A stretch of 64,000 nt of DNA from Cheilinus undulatus (Eukaryota; Chordata; Actinopteri; Labriformes; Labridae). A program made the position numbers and the translations under genes. A model generated the notes under the pieces. That model had not been told where the DNA came from, did no database searches, and worked only from the letters and a program-made list of their open reading frames with translations. The stretch covers positions 18,052,698-18,116,697 of the forward strand of contig NC_054869.1 in the NCBI RefSeq assembly GCF_018320785.1, given 5' to 3'. Each line of letters starts with the position of its first letter. The first letter of the stretch is position 1. This document shows positions 25,200-37,195 of this stretch, one piece after another.

Positions 25200-26250
25200 T
25201 AAGCCAGGGGTGACTTCTTTTACACGTGCAGCTCCCCCTAAAAATGTTGGTATGTTTAAACATTAGCACTTTCTGGACCTTTGCTGATTTTATCCTGTAA
25301 AATATGTTTACTAAACATTTCATTCTGCATTCAGACTTATCACTCGCTATTAATCTGCGCTGAGGAAAATGTAACCCAAAATCTGCTTTTTTTTTCAGAT
25401 GTGCTTTAACAGACTTCATCTGTCATCTATCCCGCTGGAAGCAGCTTCAGGTTTGAAAAATTACTATAAAGAAATAATTAATCCTGACCCTGATGCTCTT
25501 GTTTGCTTCGATAGGTTATAAAGAAGCATCAAAAATCATTTTGTCTGTTTCATATCCATCTCAAAAAGCCACACAGATGACTTAAAGATAGGATAAAAAT
25601 AGATCTTTAAGATCCGTATGAGCTCTTGTACAGTCGTATGTTTCGTGCGAGTGGAGTGCTCATTCAGACCTAATGTGTGTGTTTTTTTTTACACAGCATG
25701 CCTCATAGGTCATTTTGTTTACATTCACCCACCTGTTGTTACACATCGGCAGGCGCAGAGATGCAGGGAAGCACACACTGAGTGTGCTATTATTAACATT
25801 ACACTGAGCTGTGTAGGTGTTTAATCCGACCACAATAATAAACCTCAAATGTGCTGTTGTCAACACTGAAAGCAGCAGGTAAATCTCACTCTATGAACCA
25901 CACAGCAACACAAAAAGAGAGGTTGATTCATATCCCGCCTTACATTAAAGGCTGTTATGATCATGTATGTTTTATTGATAATTAGTTGCATTTTGATAAG
26001 ATAAGATGATAAGATCAGAGGGCGACTTTAAATCTTTGTAAAAATGAAGTTTGCACAGCAGAGGTTGGCTTTGTCGTGCTGTAAAAACCCTCAACAACGG
26101 CCCTTAAGATTCCTTTACTACTGAATATTTACAGTTATACATTTCATTTTCTGCAGGGTTCATCAAATATGTTATAAAGAGCTTACAGGTTATGGGACAG
26201 GCTGAAACTGATATTGATCATTTTCAAGCTCTATGAAGGCGACAGCAGAA
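25200..26250. other. intergenic, nothing recognised
   Basis: AT-rich spacer. No open frame with recognisable features and no repeat identified. Confidence 0.55.
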
Positions 26251-26254
26251 GACA

Positions 26255-26535
26255 GAAGCATTATGTTTTTGGGTTGTCTGTCTGTCCCCTCCAGGTCGTT
26301 CTTGTGAGCATAATTTCTAAAGAACTCTTGGTGGGATTTTCTTCAAACTCTCAGAAAATGCCCACTATTACTCAAGGATGAACTGGTTAGATTTTGGAGG
26401 TCATAGGCCAAAGGTCAAGGCAATTGGGCAACCTGTTCATCCCATAATTTCCAGAGACTTTTTGTGAACGTGGTATCTCATGAATGCTTGAGGGATGTTC
26501 CTCAAATTCTACACAAATATCCAGTTTAACTCTGA
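26255..26535. repeat. interspersed repeat with two internal degenerate units
   Basis: 'ctgtctgtccc' is followed by a unit reading 'cttcaaactctcagaaaatg', 'actcaaggatgaactggtta', 'ttttggaggtcata' and 'aaaggtcaaggcaa'. A diverged second unit follows ('gtgaacgtggtatctcatga', 'cctcaaattctacacaaata'). This text is typical of an abundant teleost interspersed repeat. It has no coding capacity. It directly adjoins repeat B at 26530. Confidence 0.55.
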
Positions 26536-26890
26536 GTTTTCTTTAGACTTTTTGTCTCCTGACAAAATGGCTGGCAGAGCTCAAGAATCTCTGCCTTTTA
26601 GATCAACTATTGAACATTTGCTTTAGCTAGCTGTATGACCAATAACTTTCATTTAGCAGCAATAAAACATATAAAAACAGACACAATGTGCTACTGCTTC
26701 GTGTCTGGGCTTTAGTGGGACTGACATCTGATTCTGAGTCTGACTGAGTCTGAACTGATCCAAGCCCAGCACAGTAGAAACCAAGCCTGAGTTCTTGTTA
26801 CCCTGTTATTACAGCCTGCTTCACACATACTGCTTACTACCACACCTTAGAAATGACTGCAAAAAGACATTCTTTGTGTAACTTTTATAA
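26530..26890. repeat. dispersed repeat B, copy 2
   Basis: Same orientation and order of shared words as 7590-7945, including 'ttgctttag/ggat', 'gaccaataac', 'agtagaaaccaagcc', 'gttaccctgttattacagcc' and 'gaaatgact'. Substantially diverged from copy 1, so both are old. Confidence 0.6.
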
Positions 26891-28326
26891 AAGCATAATG
26901 AAAGCTGTGAGCTGTTTCTAACACACATGCATCACACAAGTTGTTGTCAAGATCTTTTAGATGTCTGACCCCTAAATGCTTGGGTCAGTTTAACATTGAC
27001 TTCATTCACCAGCCACATCACACAGGGTTCAAACATATTGCAGTGAGGCGAAGGTGTAAGCGGCCAAGCACATGTTGAGCAGACAGAGAGTCAGAGAGGA
27101 CGATTGCTCCGATATGTGTCACACATTCCTCTCCGTCTGCTCAGCTCTCAGTGACGATCGGCGGCGCTCTGCACTGCACTCGCTGCTGCAGCTCGGCTTA
27201 TTTGGAGGGAAACGAGAGCGGCTGCCAAAACCTGACTCAGTTAGATGAAATGAGAGAAGCCTTTTAGTTTTCCCCCCTCTTTATTCACTAGGCAGTCACT
27301 CCAAATGATTAAAATGAGTCAGAGAACTGGAGCAGACCGGACCGAGCTGCCCTTGTCCTAAAGTGACTCTCAAGTGAATGAAACAGACCAAAGGTTGAAA
27401 GAGAGAAGCCTGTTTGGAGCAAAGTTATGGCCAGTTTTGACTTCACAAGCTGTCTGAAAACATAAAACTTTAAATACAAAAGGAAGAAGAGTACTGGGAC
27501 ATTTAGGGCCTTTGAATGTAAAGAGAGGCCCCACTTCTGCTGATCTGGAGCACGTGGAGGTAAAACCTGCAGTCAGATGTCAGAGCAGCAGCATGGGTGG
27601 ACCCAGAAAAGGTGTGGTTGATTACTCTTCTTGTTATTGGCTGATCCCTGTCAGCTGAAAATATGAGGCCACACCTAGTAGAGGACCCTCATGGCTCAGT
27701 GGTGATACATCATGCGGAAAGGAGATGAGAAGAGAAACTGAAAGGCTGAAACTACAACAGAGAGAGGGATAAAGAAACTAAATGTGAAGACGGAAAATCC
27801 CCTTACTTCATCAGATTGGCTGTTTAAGTAGAGAAGCAAACAGGAACTTTGATGAGACGAATTTGGAAAAGTCCTAAAAAGTTCCACACAGTAGTTAAGA
27901 CTCAGCTGACAACTTCTGTCATACCAGGCTGTCTCCTATAATCGCTGTTTGCCCCCCAAAACAAACACAAAAACAGCCCTGTCAGTAGACTCTAAGCCTC
28001 TCATATCATCTGAAATTATAGTAAACATGAAACTAAACCTTTGGTAAAGTTTTAAACTCATGCAACTGTATATTTAAATAATCAGCGTCTCTCTGCCTCC
28101 CTTCGTTGTTTGACATGAGCTAAAGTACCTCTGCAATGAGCACCTGCTTATTAGTTACATAATTAGAAGTGAAGACATGCCCAGAAGGATGCCATGCTAC
28201 TTCTTCACACATTAAACGTACCAATAAAATGTCAGAGCCCCTCAGGTCAGTACAGTATTGTTAGTTTTTATTACATTTAGACTTCTAACCTTATTTGAGG
28301 ACACTGTAGGGAGCTGCTTTACATTC

Positions 28327-28327
<1 letters not shown>
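26891..28327. other. intergenic, nothing recognised
   Basis: A slightly CpG-richer patch around 27105-27235 stands out from its surroundings, but no promoter layout, gene or repeat can be supported. Confidence 0.5.

Positions 28328-28368
<41 letters not shown>
28328..28368. repeat. (TA)n microsatellite
   Basis: About twenty uninterrupted TA units. It abuts the 3' end of the minus-strand LINE remnant and may have grown from that element's simple-sequence tail. Confidence 0.95.
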
Positions 28369-28369
<1 letters not shown>

Positions 28370-28375
28370 ATCTCC

Positions 28376-28811
28376 TAAGTGACGTTTTGCGGGTTGTCCT
28401 CCAAAGTATTCCCAAGCCAGTTGGGGTATACAAATCCCTACAGCCAGTTCTGAGTCAGCCCCGAGGCCTCCAAGTTGGACATGCCTGGAAGACTTCCACA
28501 GACCTCCAGGAAGCATTCTGATCAGATGACCGAACCACCTCATCTGACTTGTTTTGATGCAAAGAAGCAGTGGATCTACTCTGCCTTCATTTTGTATAAT
28601 GCCTGCAATACTGCTGTTGCCGCACCACTCCGCCTGCAATCTCACGATCCATTCTGCCCTCACTTTTAAACAAGACCCAGAGATTTTTTAACTCCTTCAC
28701 GTCCTGTGAAGAGCAATCCAGGATACTCCAGCTCTGAACCATGGCCTTCGACTTGGAGGGTCTGACCCTCATCCCAGCCATTTTGCAGTCATTTGTGATA
28801 CCAAATAACAA
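28376..28811 (-). pseudogene. 3' part of a decayed non-LTR retrotransposon ORF
   Basis: Read on the - strand, 28811-28587 shows NDCKMAGMRVRPSKSKAMV and 'LWVLFKSEGRMDREI', and 28663-28376 shows GRVDPLLLCIKTSQMRWFGHLIRM followed by a 'LAWEYFGG' tail. These are the familiar order of motifs after the reverse-transcriptase core in a common fish LINE (VLFTSEGRMEREI, SQLRWFGHLVRM, LAWERL). Frames shift between the two parts, so it is dead. The upstream RT core and endonuclease are absent. The element's 3' end runs straight into the TA tract. Confidence 0.8.
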
Positions 28812-29689
28812 ATTGAAACAGAACTATTCAATAAAATGAAACACTAGGACATAATATAGCATGATAATAACCAACTTGTTAGCCCAGTTCAGACCAAAGA
28901 TTCCCAATGAAATCAGCAGAATCTTCCAACTGCTTGCTCCGCCACTTAGCAACCTTGTGAAAGTCTTTCAGTTCTCAGCGCTGCAACTGGAGAAGCCGGT
29001 GTATCAGATCCAAAGCAATGACACTCTTTCCACTTCTGTTATTCATGTTTGTCTTGTAACTGAGTGTAACTTGTACTGTAAATATGAATAAGGACAGTGA
29101 TAGTGTGTAACTTGCTATGGTTGCGATTCTGCTTTGGAAGGACCAGTCTTTGGAGCTGTGCTCGGGTGCCTCAGAGGAATACCTAGGAGGTTACGCCAAT
29201 TTATGCTATGAACTCGAAGCCAGAGATATCTGATCACTACCAGGACTGTATTTGGGGTACAGTAGAAGATGATGCTGTTCTTCTTGGTGACAGGTGAGCC
29301 AATAGTGTTAATAAACATATTCTGTAGCCTACAGTACATACCAGTGCTTCCTGAATGGTGTGCAAAGCCAAAGAGGTGTGCCATGAGGCAAGTCAAGGTA
29401 TGCCAGATAAATCTGTAAAAAATAGGTAATTATTTTAACTGTGAGAAAGCTAAGGATTCTGTGACACATGTGAATGTTAAAGACGCAACTTTGTGTGAAT
29501 ATAGTGTGCATTGGGATTTCAAGACAATCTGACTGCAGACCACGGTGACACCGCCTCTAACTTACGGTTAGTGTTAGGGTACATGTTGGGGTTAGGATGC
29601 CAAAAGTTAAAAGTCAAAAACTTGACCTGCAAGGCTTGATTACAAAATGTTAAATAAAGCCGAGTAAACAGTCTGCTTACAGTTAAAAA
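28812..29689. other. intergenic, nothing recognised
   Basis: No gene or named repeat supported between the LINE remnant and the GCTA-rich patch. Confidence 0.5.
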
Positions 29690-29975
29690 GCTAGTCCTCC
29701 AAAAGAAACATTACGTTAAAGAAACACTGCTAACCTGCCAATTGCTAAAGCTAACATAGCTATGTTAGCTATGTTACCTGCGTAGCTTACGCAGCTAACG
29801 TAGCTAAAACTTACAAAGTTAACGAAGATACAGTAGCAACATTAGCTAAATTAGCTCCTACTGTGTTTACAAAAGCTCAAGCTGCTAAAGCTTAAGTAGC
29901 TACAAAGGCTTAGTTGGCATAGTAATAGTTACTATGTAGCTAGTGTATCTACATTAGCTTTCGCTAAAGCTTTAA
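29690..29975. repeat. GCTA/TAGC-rich palindromic patch
   Basis: Dense TAGC, GCTAA and AAAGCT words. It contains the perfect 20-bp palindrome GCTAACATAGCTATGTTAGC at 29750-29769 and a 7-bp-arm hairpin CTGCGTA-gct-TACGCAG just after it, near 29779-29795. Similar but weaker TTAGC text is at 8055-8160. Probably an expanded simple sequence; no gene. Confidence 0.7.
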
Positions 29976-30129
29976 AAGCTAAAGTGAGCCAATATTTTTT
30001 TTCTTTTTTTCATGAAAACTTTGCTTAGTTTGTGATGTTTGCAGTGTTGTTATTTCATAAATGCAACTGCCAGACTATATCTGATACAGCTGCCGCTATA
30101 CTATAGCTACATCCAAGCTAATTGCTACA

Positions 30130-30159
30130 CTTGTGGCAGCCAGTACTGACTGCCACAAG
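30130..30159. repeat. near-perfect 30-bp palindrome
   Basis: CTTGTGGCAG at the left is matched by CTGCCACAAG at the right around a cCAGTACTGa centre; only one symmetric pair of positions fails to match. No flanking gene. Confidence 0.8.
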
Positions 30160-32250
30160 TACAGCTGAACCCCAGCCATAGCTACCACCTCATTCTCTTC
30201 AAATGATGCTGATTGGTCCATACCGTTTTTGGGTCTGGCACAAATGATGTAGATTGGAGCTTTGGAAGATGGATCTGCCTGATGACAGACATGGAGTCTG
30301 GCAAATCCATCTGCTTTGCAAGGTTAAAAATTAAGTGAAAGAGACAAAAAATAAAGAAAGGAAATAATGAGTGTTCTTGTGCAATGATGATGACCTGTTG
30401 TTGGACATTTCTGTGTTGTGTAACTGTCACCACAGAGTTAGCTCATATTTCAACATTTCAGCAGCTCCCACTTTGTCATTAATAATATCATTTTGTGGCT
30501 TTCATCAAATTTTCATTCAGACACACGATAGAGTGAAGCCAGGGGACAACTTGGACGCACAACTTGGCTTCATAATGGCAGTGTGTGTTTGTTTGTGTGA
30601 GTGTGTGTGAGTGTTAATGTGCCCTTTCTTCTTCTTTAGCCACCTGGTCATTCCTGTCTGTTCTACTGGACTCGGCTTTACAGACGCCAGCTGGGCTGAG
30701 CAACCATGTTGTTTACATGTTGGGCTTACACAAGGAGTGAATACAGAACTCTGGGAAATGCCCGCCGGTCCAGATCAAACCGGACAGACAGACAGACAGT
30801 GAGACAGATGGAAACTTTTGGAACATGAGCTGAAGTCCTGGCATGTCTGTGAACAAGTTTAGTAGAAGAAACATAAGCAGTGTTAGCAGTGTGCCACGCT
30901 ACACCTGAGATGCTGCTAAAATGTTGGATTGGCTGAGTGTTTTTTGATATTGTGCTCCTTTAATAGCTTTAAATCTGCCATTACATAAGGTATTGCGAGA
31001 GACGCTTGATCAAGGCGGTGAAACTTCCAAACAAACTCTTCAGATGCTGATAAATAACTGATGAGTCAAAGAGGAGACGACAAATTGAGGGGCCTCTGGG
31101 AAGAGATTTCTTACAGACGACCTTCTTGATATGTTTGTTTTTGCCTTTTAAATCTTTTATTTCTTATTCTTTAAAAGCAGCAAACAACTGACAGACATTT
31201 ATGTATTGTAGAGCAGAAAACATCAACTGCTGACTGCCTTGCTGCTACTGCTGCAGGGTCATCCTTAATGTCAGATCATATATAGACTAATCAACAAGTG
31301 TCATGATCCTATTTTGAGCAAGGCCGAAGAGAAGTTTTTACGAGTTCTCCTTACCCTCAAAGAGGTTTATGTCTTGATGGTGCAATGACAGATCTAAAGG
31401 CTGCACATGAACATAAACTTCAAATAGACAGATTTCCTTGACATTATCAATGTACATCCTAGGAAGCATTTACAGGGTAACTTAAAGCTCCAGTGAGGAG
31501 TTTCTACTAGTTTGATAACAGAATGAAAGTGGTAATATGACTCTATATGACCTAGTCAAGCAAACAGGGTCATAATCAATAATAGTGACCATGTATAGTG
31601 TCATTTTAACTGCTGCTTGTGTGCAAGGCTGTTCATAAAGGGGGTAAATGGGAAGAGCTTTATGGAGCCTGAGCCACATGGGGGCAACAACCAACCTTAC
31701 AGGCAATGCTACATAGAAAATGTTTGAAATAGCCTTGACCTATACTCATAAAAATAGGTCCAAAACACTTATTTTCTACTCTATTGTTATCAACCTTTAA
31801 CCTGAACTAGTTAAAGCTGCATGCTTTGGTCCAGCTGAGTTTTCCAGCTAGTACCTCCCAGCTGCAATCATCTACAGGCCTCTGTTTCACAATACAAATT
31901 CAGATGGGATTTTTTTGTGTTAACCATATAACTAAAGACACCTTCCATGTGCTTGTACCCCAAACGGTTCAGCCAAAGCACTTAACTTATTTTGCTTATT
32001 CCTGGATAGGTGTTTTTCACTAGTTTCACTCAGAATTCTAAGGGGTTAATAAAACACATCTGTGCATGGCCCATTCACTGAGCTTTTCAGCCAATTCTGT
32101 GGGCGAGCCTGGAAGGTGTCAAGATGAGAAGATATGCAACAGGATTATCCATGCCAAATATTCACTGTGAGTGATACATGTGACAGTTTAAATGAAGCAG
32201 AGGATTTTTTTGTCAGAAAACACTACCCACATATCAATCCTATAAGATGT
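30160..32250. other. intergenic, nothing recognised
   Basis: No gene or repeat supported. A (GTGT)n-like stretch near 30582-30615 is simple sequence only. Confidence 0.5.
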
Positions 32251-32254
32251 GCGA

Positions 32255-32281
32255 ACACACACACACACACACATACACACA
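32255..32281. repeat. (AC)n microsatellite
   Basis: Short run of AC units with one T interruption. Confidence 0.9.
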
Positions 32282-32459
32282 TCAGTTTGTCTGTAGGGGG
32301 TACTAAAAGCTGGAAACCAAAAAGCTGAAGCAAATATATTCTGTACTGTTTCAATATGCAGTCAGTAGCATGTTGTGGGATTTTAAAAAGGCAAACTAGT
32401 GCAAGATTAAATCAAAACAATTTGCAAAACACTTCATGTGAAAGCCAATGACAGGCTTG

Positions 32460-32879
32460 CCAATGATTTGATTTGATTTGATAATACTTTATTGTCAGAT
32501 GCAAGATCTGAAATTTGTTTTGCATTAAAACAGCAGCTCAGTCGTACACAATTCAGGGGACAATATACACAGACATACATATAACATTCAACAAGGACAA
32601 TTAACAAAAAACCGTCTACTCCAATTAAGACCTCATTGATTTTGTGTGATTTTGTGGATTAAGCTCCTCATTTAGCTTTAGGATGGACTGATGCATGAAG
32701 GACTGTTTGAACCTGACCCTGTTAAAGCGTGGCACAGAGTACCGACGCCCCGATGGCAACAGCACATATTCTCTGTTTAGAACATGGCTGGGGTCAGAGA
32801 TGATGTTCTTAGCCAATCGCATGGTGTTACTGTGATAGGCAGCTTCAAACAGTGCGTCCAGAGGTTGGCCCACAATCAA
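32460..32879 (-). pseudogene. 3' end of a decayed LINE (C-terminal ORF tail)
   Basis: On the - strand, 32879-32625 encodes LAKNIISDPSHVLNREYVLL followed by PSGRRYSVPRFNRVRFKQSF and a 'SILKLNEE' end. This is the tail of the RT-containing ORF of a fish L2/CR1-type LINE. The element closes with 'aataaagtat'-type sequence and a repeated aaatcaaatca tail near 32467-32483. A related tail lies at 41352-41760. It is joined directly to a Tc1 fragment at 32880, so one inserted into or next to the other. Confidence 0.7.
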
Positions 32880-33171
32880 TCTGCCGTAAAGCCCGGATCA
32901 GTGGACTGCAGTGTCAGAGTGACCATCAGGTTCTTGGTCACCTCTCTTACTAAAGCCTTTCTTCCCTGATTGCCAGGTTTGGTGGGACGACCAGCTCTTG
33001 GAAGAGTCCTGGTTGTGCCACACTTCTTCCATCTGAGAATGGAGGCCTTTGCAGCCTTCCCCTGATCTGTGCCTTGCACCAATCCTGTCTCTGAGCTCTG
33101 CAGGCAGTTCCTTTGACCACATGGTTTGGTTTTTGCTCACTGAGAACCTCTTGACCCACTGTTACCTCCAC
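32880..33171 (-). pseudogene. Tc1-like transposase N-terminal fragment
   Basis: Overlapping minus-strand frames read WSKELPAELRDRIGARHRSG (start of the paired-like DNA-binding domain) and then, in another frame, 'TRTLPRAGRPTKPGNQGRKA' and 'LVREVTKNLMVTLT' (linker and GRPR-like AT-hook part). The frame change shows at least one frameshift. The DDE catalytic part is missing. Confidence 0.75.
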
Positions 33172-33299
33172 AATGAGAAACTGTGACCCAGATTTCTGTT
33201 TTTTTTTCTTTCTTAACCATTAATTTTTATAGGAATAAGATGTGACAGAACAAAGAAACAAAAATAAAATTCAAGTTTAAACAGCATACCACAAACTTT

Positions 33300-33390
33300 T
33301 GCTGCATTTTTTGCACACATCTGCAACCAACTGAGACAGCTTCATGACCCACTTTTAGGTCCAGACCCACCAGTTTAGAACCCCTGCTCT
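33300..33390. repeat. MITE fragment sharing the 21.7-kb terminal motif
   Basis: 'gacccacttttaggtccaga' then 'cccaccagtttagaacccct' matches the right end of the repeat at 21497-21771. The left end is not recognisable. Confidence 0.4.
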
Positions 33391-34142
33391 TTCAATCCTC
33401 TCTTTTTCTTAGTAAACAGGCCCAACCCCCTCTTAAGCTATAGTACAACTCGTCCTATATAACCGAGTGTATACGGCTGCTATGCTATTTTAGGGGGGCT
33501 ATCACCTCCTCGGTGTTCAACATGAGGATCTGGGCAAGAGAAGAAACAATCATGTGATGTTTAGAGCCTGAAGTGTGAACAGCACAAGTGGTGGCCTAGA
33601 AACTATATGGGCTGCATTCAAAGGGCAAATATTTGACCCATTAAACTGATAGATGGTGGCGGGCAGGGGCTTATGCGCTTTAATGGGCCAAAATATTTCC
33701 ATCATGAGAAAAAGGTGGGTGGGCTGAGGTGCTAAATGAATCAGGATTTTGTGGAAATATACTTGACAGAGAAAATAATTAAAGAATTAGAATCATTTTT
33801 GCAGATTTTCTGCAGCAGTGTCTTGCCTTTGCAGCAATTTTCCAACATTGTTTTGAATTAGGAGACCATTTTTTCCAAATGCAAATATTGTAATGTAAGC
33901 AATATTGATAATGCTTTGTTTTTACCCTCATCAGCCACCATACAAGCTGCTGCATGACAAACATCCCCATTAGGAGAGACAGCAGGTAAGTAAGAGATCA
34001 TTCAAAGAGTATAATGAAAATGAATCTCTGCTGTTAGCAAACAAAGTAAGGAGAGACAAGGTGAGAGACACAAGGAGGAAAACTTCTGCAAATAAATGCC
34101 AAACAGATGTACAAACTGTGAAAAGTAAAGTAAAAACTGATT

Positions 34143-34680
34143 TTTCAAACTGAAGGTCATCCTCTGGTAAAGTCGGTGCTGTGTAGGCGAGTTTGCAGAG
34201 GACAATGTTTAATTTGACTGGATAGAAAAAGTGCATCCAGTGGGGACGAGGGTGTCAGGAATTGCAGATTAGAGGAGCAGGAGAACGGCAGAGGTGGAAC
34301 GAGTGCAGAGATAGATGGAGGATGGATAGCCGGGCAGACTGGAGGGAGGGTGAGAGGGTTTAGAGATAGGCTGAGAGATGGGGACCAGGGTGTAAGATTG
34401 GATGTTGGGGAGGCAGAGAAGCAAAATACCCCGGATACGCTGCCAACCAGACAGCCCATCCTCTGCAGGCCCCACTGCACCTGTTGTTTTTCAGGAGCGA
34501 GACACACGAAGGTGGAGAGGAGGGGGAGGTGGGGGTGGGGGTGTCTGTTGCTCCCTGTGACTCAGGAGAATCTGAGCAGGAGCAGAGAGGGAGTTAAATC
34601 TGAGCCGGGACTTTGAGGGAAGGAGGGGGAGGGGGGTCAGTTATGCTATGAGTCAGCCGTGGCTAAAAAAGGAAACTGAG
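34143..34680. repeat. purine-rich, G-rich stretch
   Basis: A long GGA/GAG-biased segment. It includes the quadruplex-type run at about 34513-34543 ('gaggagggggaggtgggggt' then 'gggggtg') and another at about 34614-34637. The long opposite-strand frame at 34157-34507 is a by-product of this bias, being rich in Ser, Pro and Leu. Confidence 0.65.
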
Positions 34681-37099
34681 CGACTTCCACAAGGGACCAA
34701 GGGGGTAAAATAAGACAAGTGGTGAAACAGCACTCCTCAGCTCGGCCTCTTCTCCCCTTGAAGCCAACATAAGGTGACTGACCGAGGATGGAGTTGCATA
34801 AAAAAAACCACATCCAGTTTGACATTGCATAACCGTGCAGCCTTGCCTTTGGATATCATGTTTAATATGCTCCTTATATCAAACATTAAACTTTAAAGTA
34901 ACTGCCATCTCACTTTTCAAAGAGGCAGATTGCAGGGCTATATTTAAATGCAGCCATAAATGCCTGACAATTCATAAATTCACCACTTAACAAGCCACTA
35001 ACTGTTTACTGTATCTTTATTTAGGGCTTCAACAGACTTTCTCCCACTCCTCTTATGTTCTGCAGCCAAATCCGTGTGTGACATAACAGTGGAGGGTGTC
35101 ATTGGTGAATATCTCTCACATTCCTCCCCTCCAGTTCCCAGAATAGAGCGGAGCGGAGCAGAGCACCCTACATTGAGGAATCACAGTCAGCTGAGTTGCA
35201 CAGTAAACCACAACTTTATGTAGTGTGGGAAATTTCGAGCATGTAGGCGTGTTGGTGTATGTCAGGCTGACTTTGTTTTTCTCCTTTGGTCTATGTCATG
35301 CAGGGAGACATTTGCCATCAAGCTTTGTGACAAGCTGATGATAACAAATTATCTTGTTGGTGTTACAAAAGACATGGGTGCAGATTTGAAGTGTGCAAAA
35401 GTGGAAACTTAGGGGGTGAAAGAAAACTATGGATGCATAGAGGATGGAAAAAGACTATTTTGCAGCCCTCCTTGGACTTGGGCTCAGTTACAACAATCTC
35501 TTTAAGGCTGGATTAACTGTCATCTTATGTTATGTCTCACAAGTGCATTAAAAGATTAAGATGCCTCATCTGAGTACATGTAGGCCTATATTCCTCCGGA
35601 CAATTAAAACGACACCTAATAGTGTCTCCTCTACCTTGAACCTGACTCTGCAGCTATTTTTACAAAAAAGATGCGACTGTGCAGAACTTCTCTGAACCGT
35701 AGTGACAGCAGGGTCCTGAACTTGTGTTGCTGCGTAAGGGTTGCAAACATGCCAGTGAGTGTGTCTGTGAAGGATGGTTAGAGGAGGAATGCTGACCATG
35801 CCTGGACTCCGGTACGGCAGGGATGGGAGTCCTGGCATGGGAACATAGCTCAGTGTCACTCTTGCTATTAAGTTTCTGTGCTCACACTAAACATGGAGGG
35901 CTGCAGCTGCACATACAGCTCCACTGAGAGTAGTAAAAGGGATGTTAATTAGCACCATCACTATAGATTATACTTAGCCAATGCTACTACAAAGCAAAGC
36001 AACTTGTCCCTTTTTCTCCAAAACAGCAACTGTTTTGTGCATTTTAAGGCAAACATGACATAGCAAGACGGTAAGGTCAGCCTTAATAGAGGAATCTGGC
36101 ATCTGCCTCTTATGGATCATCTATTTCGGAGTCCTGAAACTGACAACTGATGGATTCACAGTGTCATTATTCATTTAAAATGTTTATGCAGTGAAAGGGC
36201 GTGTGCACACATGCATCCACAGGGACAAAAGGTCAGCACTGGGGTCATCTTAGTGCTTTGTCTTAGGTTACATAATCCTACAACAGAGTAAAAAGGTAAG
36301 TAAGAGCCTTTTCTTCAGTCACAGTTAGTTATTCAGCCGTCCAACATGGTGCGTTCAGTGACAGTAAACAACTTGTTCTCTGCAAGGTTGAAAAACAATC
36401 TCTGCTGTCAGCCTCCTCACGCACAAGTTCTCCAAACTGGAATGAACCAGCTGCAGAGAAAGATCATGAAGAAAAGCCCTTGAAAGAACTAAAAAACATG
36501 GCCGACTCCCCCTTCCGCCTCCATGCAGTCTATCTGTGGCTCTATCTCTTTTCCTTTGTTTGTAATGATGAGAGACAGAGAGCAGATGGAGAGCTGCTGC
36601 TGTGTGTGAGCGTGAGAGGAGGAGATGTTGGTGAGGGGCTCATGGGAAGTTCATGACTTGGAATCTGGTGTTATTTTATGGTCTCGCTCTGAAGGATAAT
36701 CTCTGAAAACTCCACCAATCAGAAAATGTTCTCGTATTGTTGTTTTAGTTGGATGTTTGACCTTCAGTGTGCAGAATGATGTGTGCACAAAGTCTGACAT
36801 TATCACTGTTTTCATTCTTATCTGCTTCAAGAGGATTTTTTTCTGTTTCAATTTTGCATGTACAAGCAAAATATTTTGACATATCCGCTTTAAAATGGCA
36901 GCCAATCATGACCCAAAAGAATGGGATGTAGACCTAATACAAACAATAGGGTAAAGTATTCCTGATGTTAAAATTGTTTATGAATGCAAACATAGTACTT
37001 TCTTTTGTTATATAAGCATTAACTTAAACTATATCAATAAAGATGATAATGTCTATCTGTATGAAAATTTATTGATATAATTAAAAAAGAAAATTAATA
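34681..37099. other. intergenic, nothing recognised
   Basis: No gene or repeat family supported. A gagcggagcggagcagagca microrepeat near 35144-35164 is simple sequence. Confidence 0.5.
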
Positions 37100-37195
37100 G
37101 GTAGGCAGGTAGGTAGGTAGATAGGTCGGTAGATAGGTCGATAGGTCAGTAGGTAGGTAGGTAGATAGGCAGATAGGTCAGTAGATAGGTTGCTA

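Noticed and set aside
28328-28663. 111-codon minus-strand frame ending in Ile-Tyr repeats
   Set aside because: The Ile-Tyr part is the (TA)n microsatellite; the rest is the LINE relic already listed as a pseudogene.
34157-34507. 116-codon minus-strand frame rich in Ser, Pro and Leu
   Set aside because: Product of the purine-rich + strand composition; no domain, splice context or conservation visible.
35566-35859. 97-codon minus-strand frame
   Set aside because: No homology recognised, no splice or repeat context to support it.
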